Shown here: positions 46,482 through 54,439 of the stretch, piece after piece
Layout: every line of letters starts with the position of its first letter
Numbering within the stretch: position 1 is the first letter of the stretch
NCBI RefSeq assembly: GCF_024448955.1
Contig: NZ_JAMOIH010000014.1
Coordinates: 62,001 to 126,000, forward strand
Origin: Stutzerimonas stutzeri
Lineage (GTDB): Bacteria > Pseudomonadota > Gammaproteobacteria > Pseudomonadales > Pseudomonadaceae
Reading direction: 5' to 3'
DNA: 64,000 bases
Translations under genes and position numbers: made by a program
Notes under the pieces: generated by a model
Told to the model about the DNA's origin: nothing
Databases searched by the model: none
Seen by the model: only the letters and a program-made list of their open reading frames with translations

Positions 46482-46568
46482 ATGCCCAACTTCGACTTCT
46501 TTCAGACGCTTTTTGCCAATTACGCCTCGGCAGCCGCTGGCAGTTGCGCTGGCGAACCGGTCGTTTAA
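46482..46568 (+). CDS. Possible 28-residue peptide gene
   Basis: An ATG-to-TAA frame of 28 codons (starts MPNFDFFQTLFANYASAA) with AAGGA eight bases upstream, in the middle of the DnaA-box region. The N-terminal half is aromatic and hydrophobic. I do not recognise it. The ribosome site is the main support; a chance frame is quite possible. Confidence 0.35.
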   Translation: MPNFDFFQTLFANYASAAAGSCAGEPVV

Positions 46569-46672
46569 CCGCCCCCATTGCCGACATTCGCTATTTCGGA
46601 CCCACGGTGGATGAAAATCGAGCAATGTCTTGCAGCCCAGCAATATCAGCGCTTCGATAGTGTTCGCAGGAA

Positions 46673-46711
46673 CTTACCCACAAGCCTCTCCACAGTAACC
46701 GGGGATAACTA
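46673..46711 (+). repeat. DnaA-box module, copy 3
   Basis: 39 bp in register: C + TTACCCACA (46674-46682, one mismatch to the DnaA box), 8 bases, CACAG (46691-46695), 4 bases, CGGGGATAA (46700-46708) and CTA. It lies 329 bp after copy 2 and 196 bp before the DUF2726 start. Confidence 0.7.
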
Positions 46712-46906
46712 TCTAACTTTCAAGCAGGCGACCACACACCCCACCCAAGCCCGCACAGCTGAAACACGATCACCACCGTCGCGATGAACGAACTCGCCTG
46801 CATCCGCTCGCTCCAATGTTCGAATTCACAACTTGAGCTGGAGTATCCGCATGCTTGTCCACCCTATTGCGACAACCCAGGCGCGCGCGCAATCGCCGGG
46901 GGCGAA

Positions 46907-47389
46907 ATGACTGGATTCATAGGACTGGTACTGGTGGCGTTCGCCTGTTTCGTCCTGGTCTTCTTCATCAAGCAGCGACAATACAGGCATCCTGCGCTGC
47001 GCATGCCCTACCAGCTGAAACACCCGTTCTTTCAACCAAGCGAAACTGAACTGCTGGCGCTACTACAGCAAGCGGCAAACGACTACCTGATTCTCAGCAA
47101 GGTGCGGGTCGCCGACGTGATCGAGGTGACGGCAATACCACGGCGGGCCCCTTGGTATCAGGCAGTCAATCGGATTTCGGCGGCGCGCTTCGACTTTCTA
47201 CTGTGCGACCGAGAGACGCTGGAGCCTCGCTGCGCGATCGAGATGGAGCAGGCAACCGAAGCCAATGCCTTCCTTGACGAACTCAGCCAAACCGTCGGTT
47301 TGCCGCTGGTACGCCTGTCGCCGGAAACGGCACGCTCCTATACGGATGTACGGGCTGCGATCGTTCAGGCCACCGCGGACCGTCAGTAG
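46907..47389 (+). CDS. DUF2726 family membrane-anchored protein
   Basis: A 160-residue protein. One N-terminal transmembrane helix (MTGFIGLVLVAFACFVLVFF) is followed by a cytoplasmic domain of the DUF2726 type: LSKVRVADVIEV, ARFDFLLCDRETLEPRCAIEMEQ and a C-terminal hydrophobic strand GLPLVRL. The fold is restriction-endonuclease-like by family description, with the DFLLCDR and AIEM region as the acidic core. The ATG at 46907 follows GGGGG. The function is not known. A frame from 46784 exists but its first 41 codons look non-coding. Confidence 0.75.
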   Translation: MTGFIGLVLVAFACFVLVFFIKQRQYRHPALRMPYQLKHPFFQPSETELLALLQQAANDYLILSKVRVADVIEVTAIPRRAPWYQAVNRISAARFDFLLCDRETLEPRCAIEMEQATEANAFLDELSQTVGLPLVRLSPETARSYTDVRAAIVQATADRQ

Positions 47390-47582
47390 TCAGCTACCCA
47401 TGTGGCCCGACCGCTTGAACGGACAAGGAGCCAATTCCTATTCGGTAACGGATAATCGCAACCTGCAGACGGATATCGCATCCGCACGTATTGCGATTAA
47501 TCAGACGACTAGCTTGCACAGGCTCCCCAGCCTCCAGCCGGCCCCAACAGTCACAGAAGGCACCGCTTAGCGTGAAACTCAG

Positions 47583-48605
47583 ATGCTGCTGAAATCCCGC
47601 CTTGCCGGCCTTTTCAATCTGGCCTCGCGCCTGATTCTTCGCTATCCAGGCGTCGTCGCGCTATTCGGATTCTGCTCGGGCGTCGCCAGCTTCGTTCTAG
47701 TGGAGCGCCATGCCGGGCTGGCGAAGGTGATCGCGGCGGTGATGCTGGCCAGCTGGCTCTGGCTGATGCTGGAAAACAGCCTGCGACGCGGTGTGGAGCG
47801 CCGGTTCGGCTGGAAGGTCCCGCCTCCGCTGCTGCGTTACGTCACGCAAATGGTGCATCAGGAAAGCCTGTTCTTCATCATTCCGTTCTTCTTCATCACC
47901 ACGACCTGGAACAGCGGCCAGTCCGTGTTCACGGTGATGCTGGGAGTCGCCGCGCTGGTTTCGCTGATTGACCCGCTGTACTACAAATGGTTGGCGCCGC
48001 GCCGCTGGATCTACCTGGCCTTCCATGCGCTGACGTTATTCGCGGTCCTGCTGACAGCGCTGCCCATCATTTTTCACCTGTCCACGCCGCAGAGTTATCT
48101 GTGTTCTCTGGCCATTGCCGTGTTGCTGGCATTGCCCAGCCTTCTCAGCTTCTTCCCCGAATGGAACTGGAAAAGCCTGATTGCCATCCCGTTGCTTGCG
48201 CTCAGCGTCGGGCTAGCGGGCTGGATGGGCCGCACTTGGGTACCGCCAGCAACGCTATGGCTGACCGACGTTGCCGTGACCATGAGCATCGACGACGCCT
48301 CGCGCAAGCCTGGCAACCGCTTGCGCCAGCTTTCCAGCCGAGAGCTTCATGCCAATGGTCTTTATGCTTTTACCGCAATCAACGCACCGCGCGGCCTGAA
48401 AGAGCGCATCTATCATGTCTGGGAGCACAACGGCCGGCGCGTCGACCGCATTCCCCTGGACATAAGCGGAGGACGCGAGGCGGGTTATCGCGCCTGGACA
48501 CACAAGCGCAACTTCCCAAGTAAGCCGGAGGGCCGCTGGCGCGTGCGGGTCCTGACCGAAGCCGGACAAATGATCGGTATGCTGCGCTTCGAAGTGACCC
48601 AGTGA
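47583..48605 (+). CDS. DUF5924/DUF2914 membrane protein
   Basis: A 340-residue protein with about seven hydrophobic segments in the first 230 residues and a soluble C-terminal domain (VTMSIDDASRKPG ... LRFEVTQ) of the DUF2914 type. The order matches the uncharacterised DUF5924 family of Pseudomonas. No enzymatic motif can be named. Confidence 0.75.
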   Translation: MLLKSRLAGLFNLASRLILRYPGVVALFGFCSGVASFVLVERHAGLAKVIAAVMLASWLWLMLENSLRRGVERRFGWKVPPPLLRYVTQMVHQESLFFIIPFFFITTTWNSGQSVFTVMLGVAALVSLIDPLYYKWLAPRRWIYLAFHALTLFAVLLTALPIIFHLSTPQSYLCSLAIAVLLALPSLLSFFPEWNWKSLIAIPLLALSVGLAGWMGRTWVPPATLWLTDVAVTMSIDDASRKPGNRLRQLSSRELHANGLYAFTAINAPRGLKERIYHVWEHNGRRVDRIPLDISGGREAGYRAWTHKRNFPSKPEGRWRVRVLTEAGQMIGMLRFEVTQ

Positions 48606-48669
48606 ACCGCCATGCCTGTCACGACTCGAACTCAGACAGACACCAGCGTGGAGCCAGGCGGAGGCATGC

Positions 48670-49203
48670 ATGGAATGGTGGGAAATAGTAAGCCGCACCG
48701 TTGCATCGGAATTCTCCGACATCCCTGATCTGGAGCACCTGATTCGTGTGTCGATGCGCTTACTCCTGGCAGCGGCACTTGGCGGCATTCTTGGCTATGA
48801 ACGGGAATACAAAGGCAAGGCGGCGGGCCTGAGGACACACATGCTGGTGGCGCTCGGCGCTGCGCTGTTCGTGCTGGTACCGCTCGAAGCTGGAATGCCG
48901 CTCGAGGATCTGTCGCGAGTCATGCAGGGCATCATCACCGGGATCGGCTTTCTAGGCGCCGGCACCATTCTCAAGGGCAGCTCACAGCGCGACGTCAAAG
49001 GCCTGACCACAGCAGCCGGCATCTGGCTGACCGCCACCATTGGCGTTGCTGCCGGACTTGGCCACGAGGCCACGGCCGTGCTGACGACATGCTTTGCGCT
49101 GGCGATCTTCTTGATCATGCCGCGGCTGGAGCAACACGCCACCAAAGCGGCTGACGAGGATCACGATAAAAAACGAGGCCGCGACCGCGAACCGCACCCT
49201 TGA
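48670..49203 (+). CDS. MgtC/SapB family membrane protein
   Basis: A 177-residue membrane protein with four to five transmembrane segments. The N-terminal signature is [45 protein letters not shown], and [12 protein letters not shown] and [21 protein letters not shown] follow. These are MgtC family marks; members inhibit F-type ATP synthase or tune Mg2+ and virulence responses, while many bacterial homologues are of unknown role. It lacks the C-terminal soluble domain of MgtC proper. Confidence 0.87.
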   Translation: MEWWEIVSRTVASEFSDIPDLEHLIRVSMRLLLAAALGGILGYEREYKGKAAGLRTHMLVALGAALFVLVPLEAGMPLEDLSRVMQGIITGIGFLGAGTILKGSSQRDVKGLTTAAGIWLTATIGVAAGLGHEATAVLTTCFALAIFLIMPRLEQHATKAADEDHDKKRGRDREPHP

Positions 49204-49247
49204 TCCCAACGCAGCCTCACAATCGTGCCACACAAGCAGGAGCCTTC

Positions 49248-50567
49248 ATGCCAAGCCGCTATGCCTACCCTGTCGCCGTCACCATGCTGCTCGGCCTCGC
49301 CGGCTGTGGCGATACCGCAACGGTTTCGGTGGAGTCGGGTTACGGCCCAGATCCGGTACTTCCAGAGCCGAACAAAACGCTGATACCCACCGTCAAGATT
49401 GCCAAGGCTACCGGCTGGCCTGACGAAGCAAAGCCGCAGGCGGCGTCCGGCCTAGAGGTCGAAGCGTTCGCGCGGGATCTCGATCATCCACGCTGGCTTT
49501 ATGTCTTGCCCAACGGCGACGTACTGGTGGCCGAAAGCGACGCGCCGGCAAAACCAGAAGGCAACAAAGGCCTGCGTGGCTGGATCACCAAGAAGGTCAT
49601 GGCTCGGGCCGGCTCTGGTGGTGAGAGCGCCAACCGCATCACCCTGCTGCGCGACTCCGATAGCGACGGCACGCTGGAGCAACGCGGAGTTTTCCTCGAA
49701 GGATTGAATTCACCGTTCGGCATGGCGCTGGTGGGCGATCAACTCTATGTCGCCAATACCGATGCGCTGGTGCGCTTCCCCTATGAAGAGGGCGCCATCC
49801 GTATCGACAGTGAAGGCGAGAAGGTGGTCGATCTACCCGCCGGCCCGATCAACCATCACTGGACCAAGAACGTGATCGCCAGCCGGGACGGTTCGCGCCT
49901 CTATGTCACCAGCGGCTCCAACAGCAACGTCGCGGAAAATGGGATCGAGGCTGAGAAAAACCGTGCTGCCATTCTGGAAGTCGATCCGCAGACAAAGACC
50001 CTGCGCCTGTTCGCCTCGGGGCTGCGCAATCCCAATGGTCTGGCCTGGCAACCGGACAGCGGAGAGCTTTGGACGACGGTTAACGAGCGTGACCAGATTG
50101 GTAGCGATCTGGTGCCCGACTACATGACTTCAGTGCAGGATGGCGGGTTCTATGGCTGGCCCTACAGCTACTTCGGTCAGCATGTCGACGAGCGCGCCGA
50201 GCCACCGCGGCCGGATCTGGTGGCGAAAGCCATCGTTCCCGATTACGCCTTGGGTGCCCATACCTCCTCGATGGGGCTGGCGTTCTACGAAGGCGCCCTG
50301 TTGCCGGAGCGCTACCGACACGGTGCCTTCATCGGCCAGCACGGCTCCTGGAATCGCAATCCACGCAGTGGTTACAAGGTGGTGTTCGTGCCGTTCAACA
50401 ATGGCAAACCGGACGGCGCGGCCGAGGACATCCTTACCGGCTTTCTCAGCGCCGACGAGGAAGCCATGGGCCGTCCGGTGGGTGTCGCCGTCGATAAGGC
50501 TGGCGCGCTGCTGGTGGCCGATGACGTCGGTGACATCATCTGGCGCGTGACACCAAACGATGACTGA
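49248..50567 (+). CDS. Sorbosone dehydrogenase-type beta-propeller lipoprotein
   Basis: A 439-residue exported protein. A lipobox (LLGLAGC) ends the signal peptide at about residue 20. The body is a six-bladed beta-propeller of the GSDH/sorbosone dehydrogenase class ([57 protein letters not shown]), which in relatives uses PQQ to oxidise sugars in the periplasm. PQQ-binding residues cannot be assigned here. CAGGAG precedes the ATG at 49248. Confidence 0.85.
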   Translation: MPSRYAYPVAVTMLLGLAGCGDTATVSVESGYGPDPVLPEPNKTLIPTVKIAKATGWPDEAKPQAASGLEVEAFARDLDHPRWLYVLPNGDVLVAESDAPAKPEGNKGLRGWITKKVMARAGSGGESANRITLLRDSDSDGTLEQRGVFLEGLNSPFGMALVGDQLYVANTDALVRFPYEEGAIRIDSEGEKVVDLPAGPINHHWTKNVIASRDGSRLYVTSGSNSNVAENGIEAEKNRAAILEVDPQTKTLRLFASGLRNPNGLAWQPDSGELWTTVNERDQIGSDLVPDYMTSVQDGGFYGWPYSYFGQHVDERAEPPRPDLVAKAIVPDYALGAHTSSMGLAFYEGALLPERYRHGAFIGQHGSWNRNPRSGYKVVFVPFNNGKPDGAAEDILTGFLSADEEAMGRPVGVAVDKAGALLVADDVGDIIWRVTPNDD

Positions 50568-50573
50568 AAGGGT

Positions 50574-51281
50574 TCACAGAATCACCGGCAGCCGGCGCGA
50601 TAGGCGGATTTCCTCCGGCGAAAGCTCAACGCCATAGGCCAGCACCTCGACGCCCGCTGCCACCGCATCGCGCAACGCGACGGCATACAGCGGGTCGATC
50701 TCCTTCGCCGGGCGGACCGCCTCGATGCCCGACAGGTTCACGCAATACAGCTGCACCGCGCGTATGCCGTTACGCGCCAACGCCGCCAGCTCGCGCAAAT
50801 GGCGCGCGCCGCGAGTGGTTACCGCATCGGGAAAGGCCGCCACCGCCGAATCACCAAAGCCGAGGGTGACGCTCTTGACCTCGACGAACGCTGGCCCCGT
50901 CGGATAATCCAGCCGGAAATCCACCCGACTGTTTTCAATGCCGTAGGCGACTTCCCGCTTCAACGCGGTGAAGCCCGCCAGCTCCTCGATCCAACCGGCC
51001 AGCAGCGCTTCCTCCACTAGGCGATTGGCGCGCGCAGTATTTACGCAGGCCAGCCGCCCCTGTGGCGTTTCCACTAGCTCCCAAGTGCCCGGCAGCTTGC
51101 GTTTCGGGTCGCTGTTGCGCTGGAACCAGACGCGCGCGCCTTCGCCCATGCAGTTGAGCATCGAGCCGGTGTTAGGGCAGTGGATGCACAGGTGCTCGCC
51201 AGCATCGGTGACGATATCGGCGAGAAAGCGCTTATAGCGCCGCATCAGCCGGCCCGTTTCCAGGGGCGTAGCGAAGCGCAT
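50574..51281 (-). CDS. sfsA: Sugar fermentation stimulation protein SfsA
   Basis: A 235-residue protein matching Sfs[39 protein letters not shown] and FVEVKSVTL. It has an OB-fold plus a nuclease-like domain; its function is not settled, although DNA binding was reported. Its ATG overlaps the aminotransferase stop by one base (TGATG), so translation is coupled. Confidence 0.93.
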   Translation of the reverse strand: MRFATPLETGRLMRRYKRFLADIVTDAGEHLCIHCPNTGSMLNCMGEGARVWFQRNSDPKRKLPGTWELVETPQGRLACVNTARANRLVEEALLAGWIEELAGFTALKREVAYGIENSRVDFRLDYPTGPAFVEVKSVTLGFGDSAVAAFPDAVTTRGARHLRELAALARNGIRAVQLYCVNLSGIEAVRPAKEIDPLYAVALRDAVAAGVEVLAYGVELSPEEIRLSRRLPVIL

Positions 51282-52453
51282 CAGCCTTGCCAGCTCTGCA
51301 GGCCGCGGGCGATACGCTCGACAGCGGCCTCCAGCTGCGGCAGGTCCTGGGTATAGGCAAAGCGCACATGATGCCCGGCCTGATGCCGGCCGAAATCGAG
51401 ACCCGGCGTGATCGCGACGAACTCGGTTTCCAGCATGTGCTGACAGAAGGCGAAGGCATCGCCGCCAAAAGCGCTGATATCGGCATATAGATAGAAAGCG
51501 CCTTCGGGCTCCACGGCGATGCCGAAACCCAGCTCACGCAGGGCTGGAAGCAAGAAATCGCGACGCCTGGCGAACTCGGCGCGGCGCGCTTCGAGGATTC
51601 CCAGCGTGGCCGGCTCGAAGCAGGCCAGCGCCGCATGCTGAGCCATGGTCGGCGCGCTGATGTAGAGGTTCTGCGCCAGCTTTTCCAGCTCCGGCACGGC
51701 CACCTCCGGCGCCACCAGCCAACCCAGGCGCCAGCCGGTCATGCCGAAATACTTGGAAAAGCTGTTGAGCACGAAGGCGCTGTCATCCACCTCCAGCACG
51801 CTGGCGGCGTCGGTGCCGTAGGTGAGGCCGTGGTAGATCTCGTCCACTACCAGATGCCCGCCCCGCGCCTTCAGCGCCGCAGATAGGCCCGCCAATTCGT
51901 CCCGGTTGAGCAGCGTTCCGGTGGGATTGGCCGGTGAGGCGACCAGGGCGCCAACGCTATCCTGGTCCCAATGGCGCTCGACCAGATCAGGCGTCAGCTG
52001 GTAGCGGACATCGGCACCCACCGGAACCAGTTGCGCGGCGCCTTCGACCAGGCGCAGGAAATGCCGATTGCAGGGGTAACCGGGGTCGGCCAGCAGCCAA
52101 TGTTTACCCGGGTCGACCAGCAGGCTGCTGGCGAGCAACAGCGCACCCGATCCGCCGGGAGTAATCAGCACGCGTTCGGGGTCAATAGACAGTTGATAGC
52201 GCTGCTTGTAGAAACCGGCAATCGCCTCGCGCAGCTGTGGCAACCCTCGGGCAGCGGTATAACGCGTATGTCCGGCCGCCAGGGCAGCCTGCCCGGCCGC
52301 GACGATGGGCGCCGCAGTCGTGAAGTCCGGCTCGCCGATTTCCAGGTGGATGACATCACGGCCCAGCGCCTGCAACTCGTTGGCTCGCGCCAGCAATGCC
52401 ATGACATGAAAGGGTTCGATTGCACGACTACGCGCGCTATATGACGAGGTCAT
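51281..52453 (-). CDS. PLP-dependent aminotransferase class I/II
   Basis: A 390-residue aminotransferase. The PLP lysine is in [18 protein letters not shown], with [23 protein letters not shown] and a HHVRFAY segment. The substrate-binding N-terminal EIGEPDFTT matches fold-type I aminotransferases of the AspC/YfbQ kind. The amino-acid specificity is unknown. The ATG at 52453 has AGGACGG. It forms an operon with sfsA and is divergent from dksA. Confidence 0.88.
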   Translation of the reverse strand: MTSSYSARSRAIEPFHVMALLARANELQALGRDVIHLEIGEPDFTTAAPIVAAGQAALAAGHTRYTAARGLPQLREAIAGFYKQRYQLSIDPERVLITPGGSGALLLASSLLVDPGKHWLLADPGYPCNRHFLRLVEGAAQLVPVGADVRYQLTPDLVERHWDQDSVGALVASPANPTGTLLNRDELAGLSAALKARGGHLVVDEIYHGLTYGTDAASVLEVDDSAFVLNSFSKYFGMTGWRLGWLVAPEVAVPELEKLAQNLYISAPTMAQHAALACFEPATLGILEARRAEFARRRDFLLPALRELGFGIAVEPEGAFYLYADISAFGGDAFAFCQHMLETEFVAITPGLDFGRHQAGHHVRFAYTQDLPQLEAAVERIARGLQSWQG

Positions 52454-52646
52454 CTGACCGTCCTGAAGAGTACAAAACGTGAATTCTACCGAAGGTCCCT
52501 CTGACACCGCAGCCACCGTGATACTCGGGAGTAGCGCACCCCGATACGATCTGGTAAGTTCGCCCGCTTGCAGCCGCAGGGCCGGCACGGGCCGGCAGAG
52601 GGATTTCATCATCCTGCGCAATGGACATAGCGAGAGGCGTTCATCC

Positions 52647-53090
52647 ATGCCCATTACCAAAACAACACCCAACAACCAATTGATTCGCGCCTTCGTGCCC
52701 TACAAGGAATCCAAGGGTGAGGAGTACATGAGCGACGATATGCGCGCTCACTTCACCGGCATCCTCAACAAGTGGAAACAGGAGCTGATGGAGGAAGTCG
52801 ATCGCACCGTGCACCACATGCAGGACGAAGCGGCCAACTTCCCCGACCCAGCCGACCGCGCCAGTCAGGAAGAAGAGTTCAGCCTCGAACTGCGCGCCCG
52901 CGATCGTGAGCGCAAGCTGATCAAGAAGATCGACGAGACGCTGCAGCTGATCGAAGACAACGAATACGGCTGGTGCGACTCTTGCGGCGTCGAGATCGGC
53001 ATCCGCCGTCTGGAAGCCCGTCCTACTGCCACGCTGTGCATCGACTGCAAGACGCTGGCGGAGATCAAGGAAAAGCAGATCGGTTCCTGA
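52647..53090 (+). CDS. dksA: RNA polymerase-binding transcription factor DksA
   Basis: A 147-residue DksA. The coiled-coil tip carries the essential acidic pair in DPADRAS (DxxDxA), and the zinc finger has all four cysteines: CDSCG and CIDCK. DksA binds the secondary channel of RNA polymerase and, with ppGpp, mediates the stringent response. Length and motifs match the canonical (zinc-bound) form. It precedes gluQ. Confidence 0.97.
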   Translation: MPITKTTPNNQLIRAFVPYKESKGEEYMSDDMRAHFTGILNKWKQELMEEVDRTVHHMQDEAANFPDPADRASQEEEFSLELRARDRERKLIKKIDETLQLIEDNEYGWCDSCGVEIGIRRLEARPTATLCIDCKTLAEIKEKQIGS

Positions 53091-53098
53091 TCCCGAAA

Positions 53099-53128
53099 CG
53101 GGGCGCTACGGCGCCCCGCTTCATTTCC
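53099..53128 (+). terminator. Hairpin terminator of dksA
   Basis: A perfect 8-bp GC stem (CGGGGCGC 53099-53106 with GCGCCCCG 53111-53118), loop TACG, followed by a T-containing stretch (CTTCATTTCC). It sits 8 bp after the dksA stop and 67 bp before gluQ. Confidence 0.75.
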
Positions 53129-53184
53129 ACCTCGCGGTTCTTTGCAGTATCCCGCCTCGCTGATCCACCACCCGAGCCGGCCCC

Positions 53185-54087
53185 ATGCCTTCTCCCCCGC
53201 CCTCGACGTCCAGCTACATTGGACGCTTCGCCCCGACACCCAGCGGCTACCTGCACTTCGGTTCGCTGATCGCCGCACTCGCTTCCTACCTCGATGCCCG
53301 TGCCATGGGTGGCCGCTGGCTGCTGCGCATGGAAGACCTCGATCCGCCTCGGGAAATGCCCGGCGCGCAGGACGCCATCGTGCAGGCGCTGGGAGCCTAC
53401 GGTTTCGAGTGGGATGGCCCCATGCAGCGCCAGAGCGAGCGCCATGCGGTGTATGAAGAAGTGATCGAACGCCTGCTGCGCGAGGGCCTGGCCTACCCGT
53501 GCCTCTGTTCGCGCAAGCAGCTCGAGGCCTATCCAGGTCCCTATCCCGGCTTCTGCCGCGACGCACGCCAGCCTTTGGAAAACGCTGCGATCCGCCTGCG
53601 CGTGCCGAGTCTGCAATACCGCTTCACCGATCGCGTCCAGGGCGAATTCATTCAACATCTGAGCCGCGAGGTCGGCGACTTCGTCATCCGCCGCCGCGAC
53701 GGCCTGATCGCCTATCAGCTAGCCGTGGTATTGGATGACGCCTGGCAAGGCGTGACCGACGTGGTACGCGGGGCCGACCTGCTCGATTCCACGCCGCGCC
53801 AGCTTTACCTGCAAGAACTGCTCGGCCTGCCGCAGCCACGCTATCTGCATGTGCCGCTGATCATCCAGCCGGACGGGCACAAACTGGGCAAACGCTACCG
53901 CTCATCGCCGCTGCAACCCGAGCAAGCCACCCCGCTGCTGCTTCGCGCATTGCGCGCCCTCGGCCAACCGGCCGCCCAGGAACTGAACGACGCGCTGCCC
54001 GGCGAAGTCCTCGCCTGGGCGGTCCCGCGCTGGGATGCTGACCTCATCCCGCGCACGCTGACGCTGGCCGAGGCGCAATTGGTCTAA
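53185..54087 (+). CDS. gluQ: Glutamyl-Q tRNA(Asp) synthetase
   Basis: A 300-residue truncated glutamyl-tRNA synthetase. The class I HIGH-type motif is APTPSGYLHFGSL, and the KMSKS-equivalent loop is HKLGKR. A zinc site is visible as CLCSRK...YPGFC. The anticodon-binding domain is absent, as in YadB/GluQRS, which charges queuosine-modified tRNA(Asp) with glutamate on the base. It follows dksA, as in other gamma-proteobacteria. Confidence 0.94.
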   Translation: MPSPPPSTSSYIGRFAPTPSGYLHFGSLIAALASYLDARAMGGRWLLRMEDLDPPREMPGAQDAIVQALGAYGFEWDGPMQRQSERHAVYEEVIERLLREGLAYPCLCSRKQLEAYPGPYPGFCRDARQPLENAAIRLRVPSLQYRFTDRVQGEFIQHLSREVGDFVIRRRDGLIAYQLAVVLDDAWQGVTDVVRGADLLDSTPRQLYLQELLGLPQPRYLHVPLIIQPDGHKLGKRYRSSPLQPEQATPLLLRALRALGQPAAQELNDALPGEVLAWAVPRWDADLIPRTLTLAEAQLV

Positions 54088-54146
54088 AGCTGGAAGCTGG
54101 AAGCTGGAAGCTGGAAGCTGGAAGCTGGAAGCTGGAAGCTGGAAGC
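54087..54146 (+). repeat. AAGCTGG heptanucleotide tandem array
   Basis: Eight exact copies of AAGCTGG (54087-54142) and a partial ninth start in the last base of the gluQ stop codon. An inverted, diverged counterpart (CTTCCAG elements) lies at about 54193-54221, so the transcript could form a long hairpin. Confidence 0.9.
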
Positions 54147-54192
54147 CAACGTGAGGGCTAAAGCCGGAACCCCGCAAGCTTTTTGCTCTTAC

Positions 54193-54221
54193 TTCAAGCT
54201 TCCAGCTTCAGGCTTCCAGTC
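54193..54221 (-). repeat. Inverted partner of the AAGCTGG array
   Basis: TTCAAGCTTCCAGCTTCAGG and the following CTTCCAG are imperfect reverse complements of the AAGCTGG units. Pairing with the upstream array would place a hairpin between gluQ and cbrX, possibly acting as a terminator. Confidence 0.65.
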
Positions 54222-54262
54222 GCTTCCTTTACCATCCCCCCACTTCCGACACGAGTTCCAGC

Positions 54263-54439
54263 ATGTACATCTACCGACTGGTGCTGCTCCTGGTGGTGGG
54301 GATCTATCTGTTCTCCCCCGCGATCATGGACTGGTGGATCGACCCCAACGGCGCCTGGTATCGGCCTTATCTGTTGTGGCTGATCCTCATCGTGGTGACC
54401 TTCATCCTTCAGAGCCAGCGCGATGCAGACGAGCTTTAG
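54263..54439 (+). CDS. cbrX: Small membrane protein CbrX
   Basis: A 58-residue protein (starts MYIYRLVLLLVVGIYLF) with two hydrophobic segments (about 5-25 and 36-52) and a central polar turn MDWWIDPNGAWYRPY. Its last 17 bases overlap the cbrA start (54423-54439), in a different frame. The same small gene lies before cbrA in other Pseudomonas, where it is called cbrX and is translationally coupled to cbrA. Confidence 0.87.
   Translation: MYIYRLVLLLVVGIYLFSPAIMDWWIDPNGAWYRPYLLWLILIVVTFILQSQRDADEL

Larger units (their letters stand above)
45923..46906. other. Gene-poor region with three DnaA-box-containing modules
   Basis: Nearly 1 kb separates the SDR gene (minus) from the DUF2726 gene (plus). 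It contains three copies of a 39-bp module and one 28-codon frame, listed separately. Otherwise I see no coding frame that I believe and no strong terminator. Confidence 0.7.

Noticed and set aside
46153..46711. The DnaA-box cluster as the chromosomal replication origin
   Set aside because: No dnaA, dnaN, rpmH, gidA or parAB genes are near, and no AT-rich unwinding stretch is obvious. In Pseudomonas the origin lies beside dnaA/rpmH.
54087..54146. The heptamer array as a CRISPR
   Set aside because: The unit is seven bases with no spacers, so it is a simple tandem repeat.
53902..54177. A minus-strand frame of 91 residues with SFQLPAS repeats
   Set aside because: The repeats are just the AAGCTGG array read in reverse, and the rest is antisense to gluQ.
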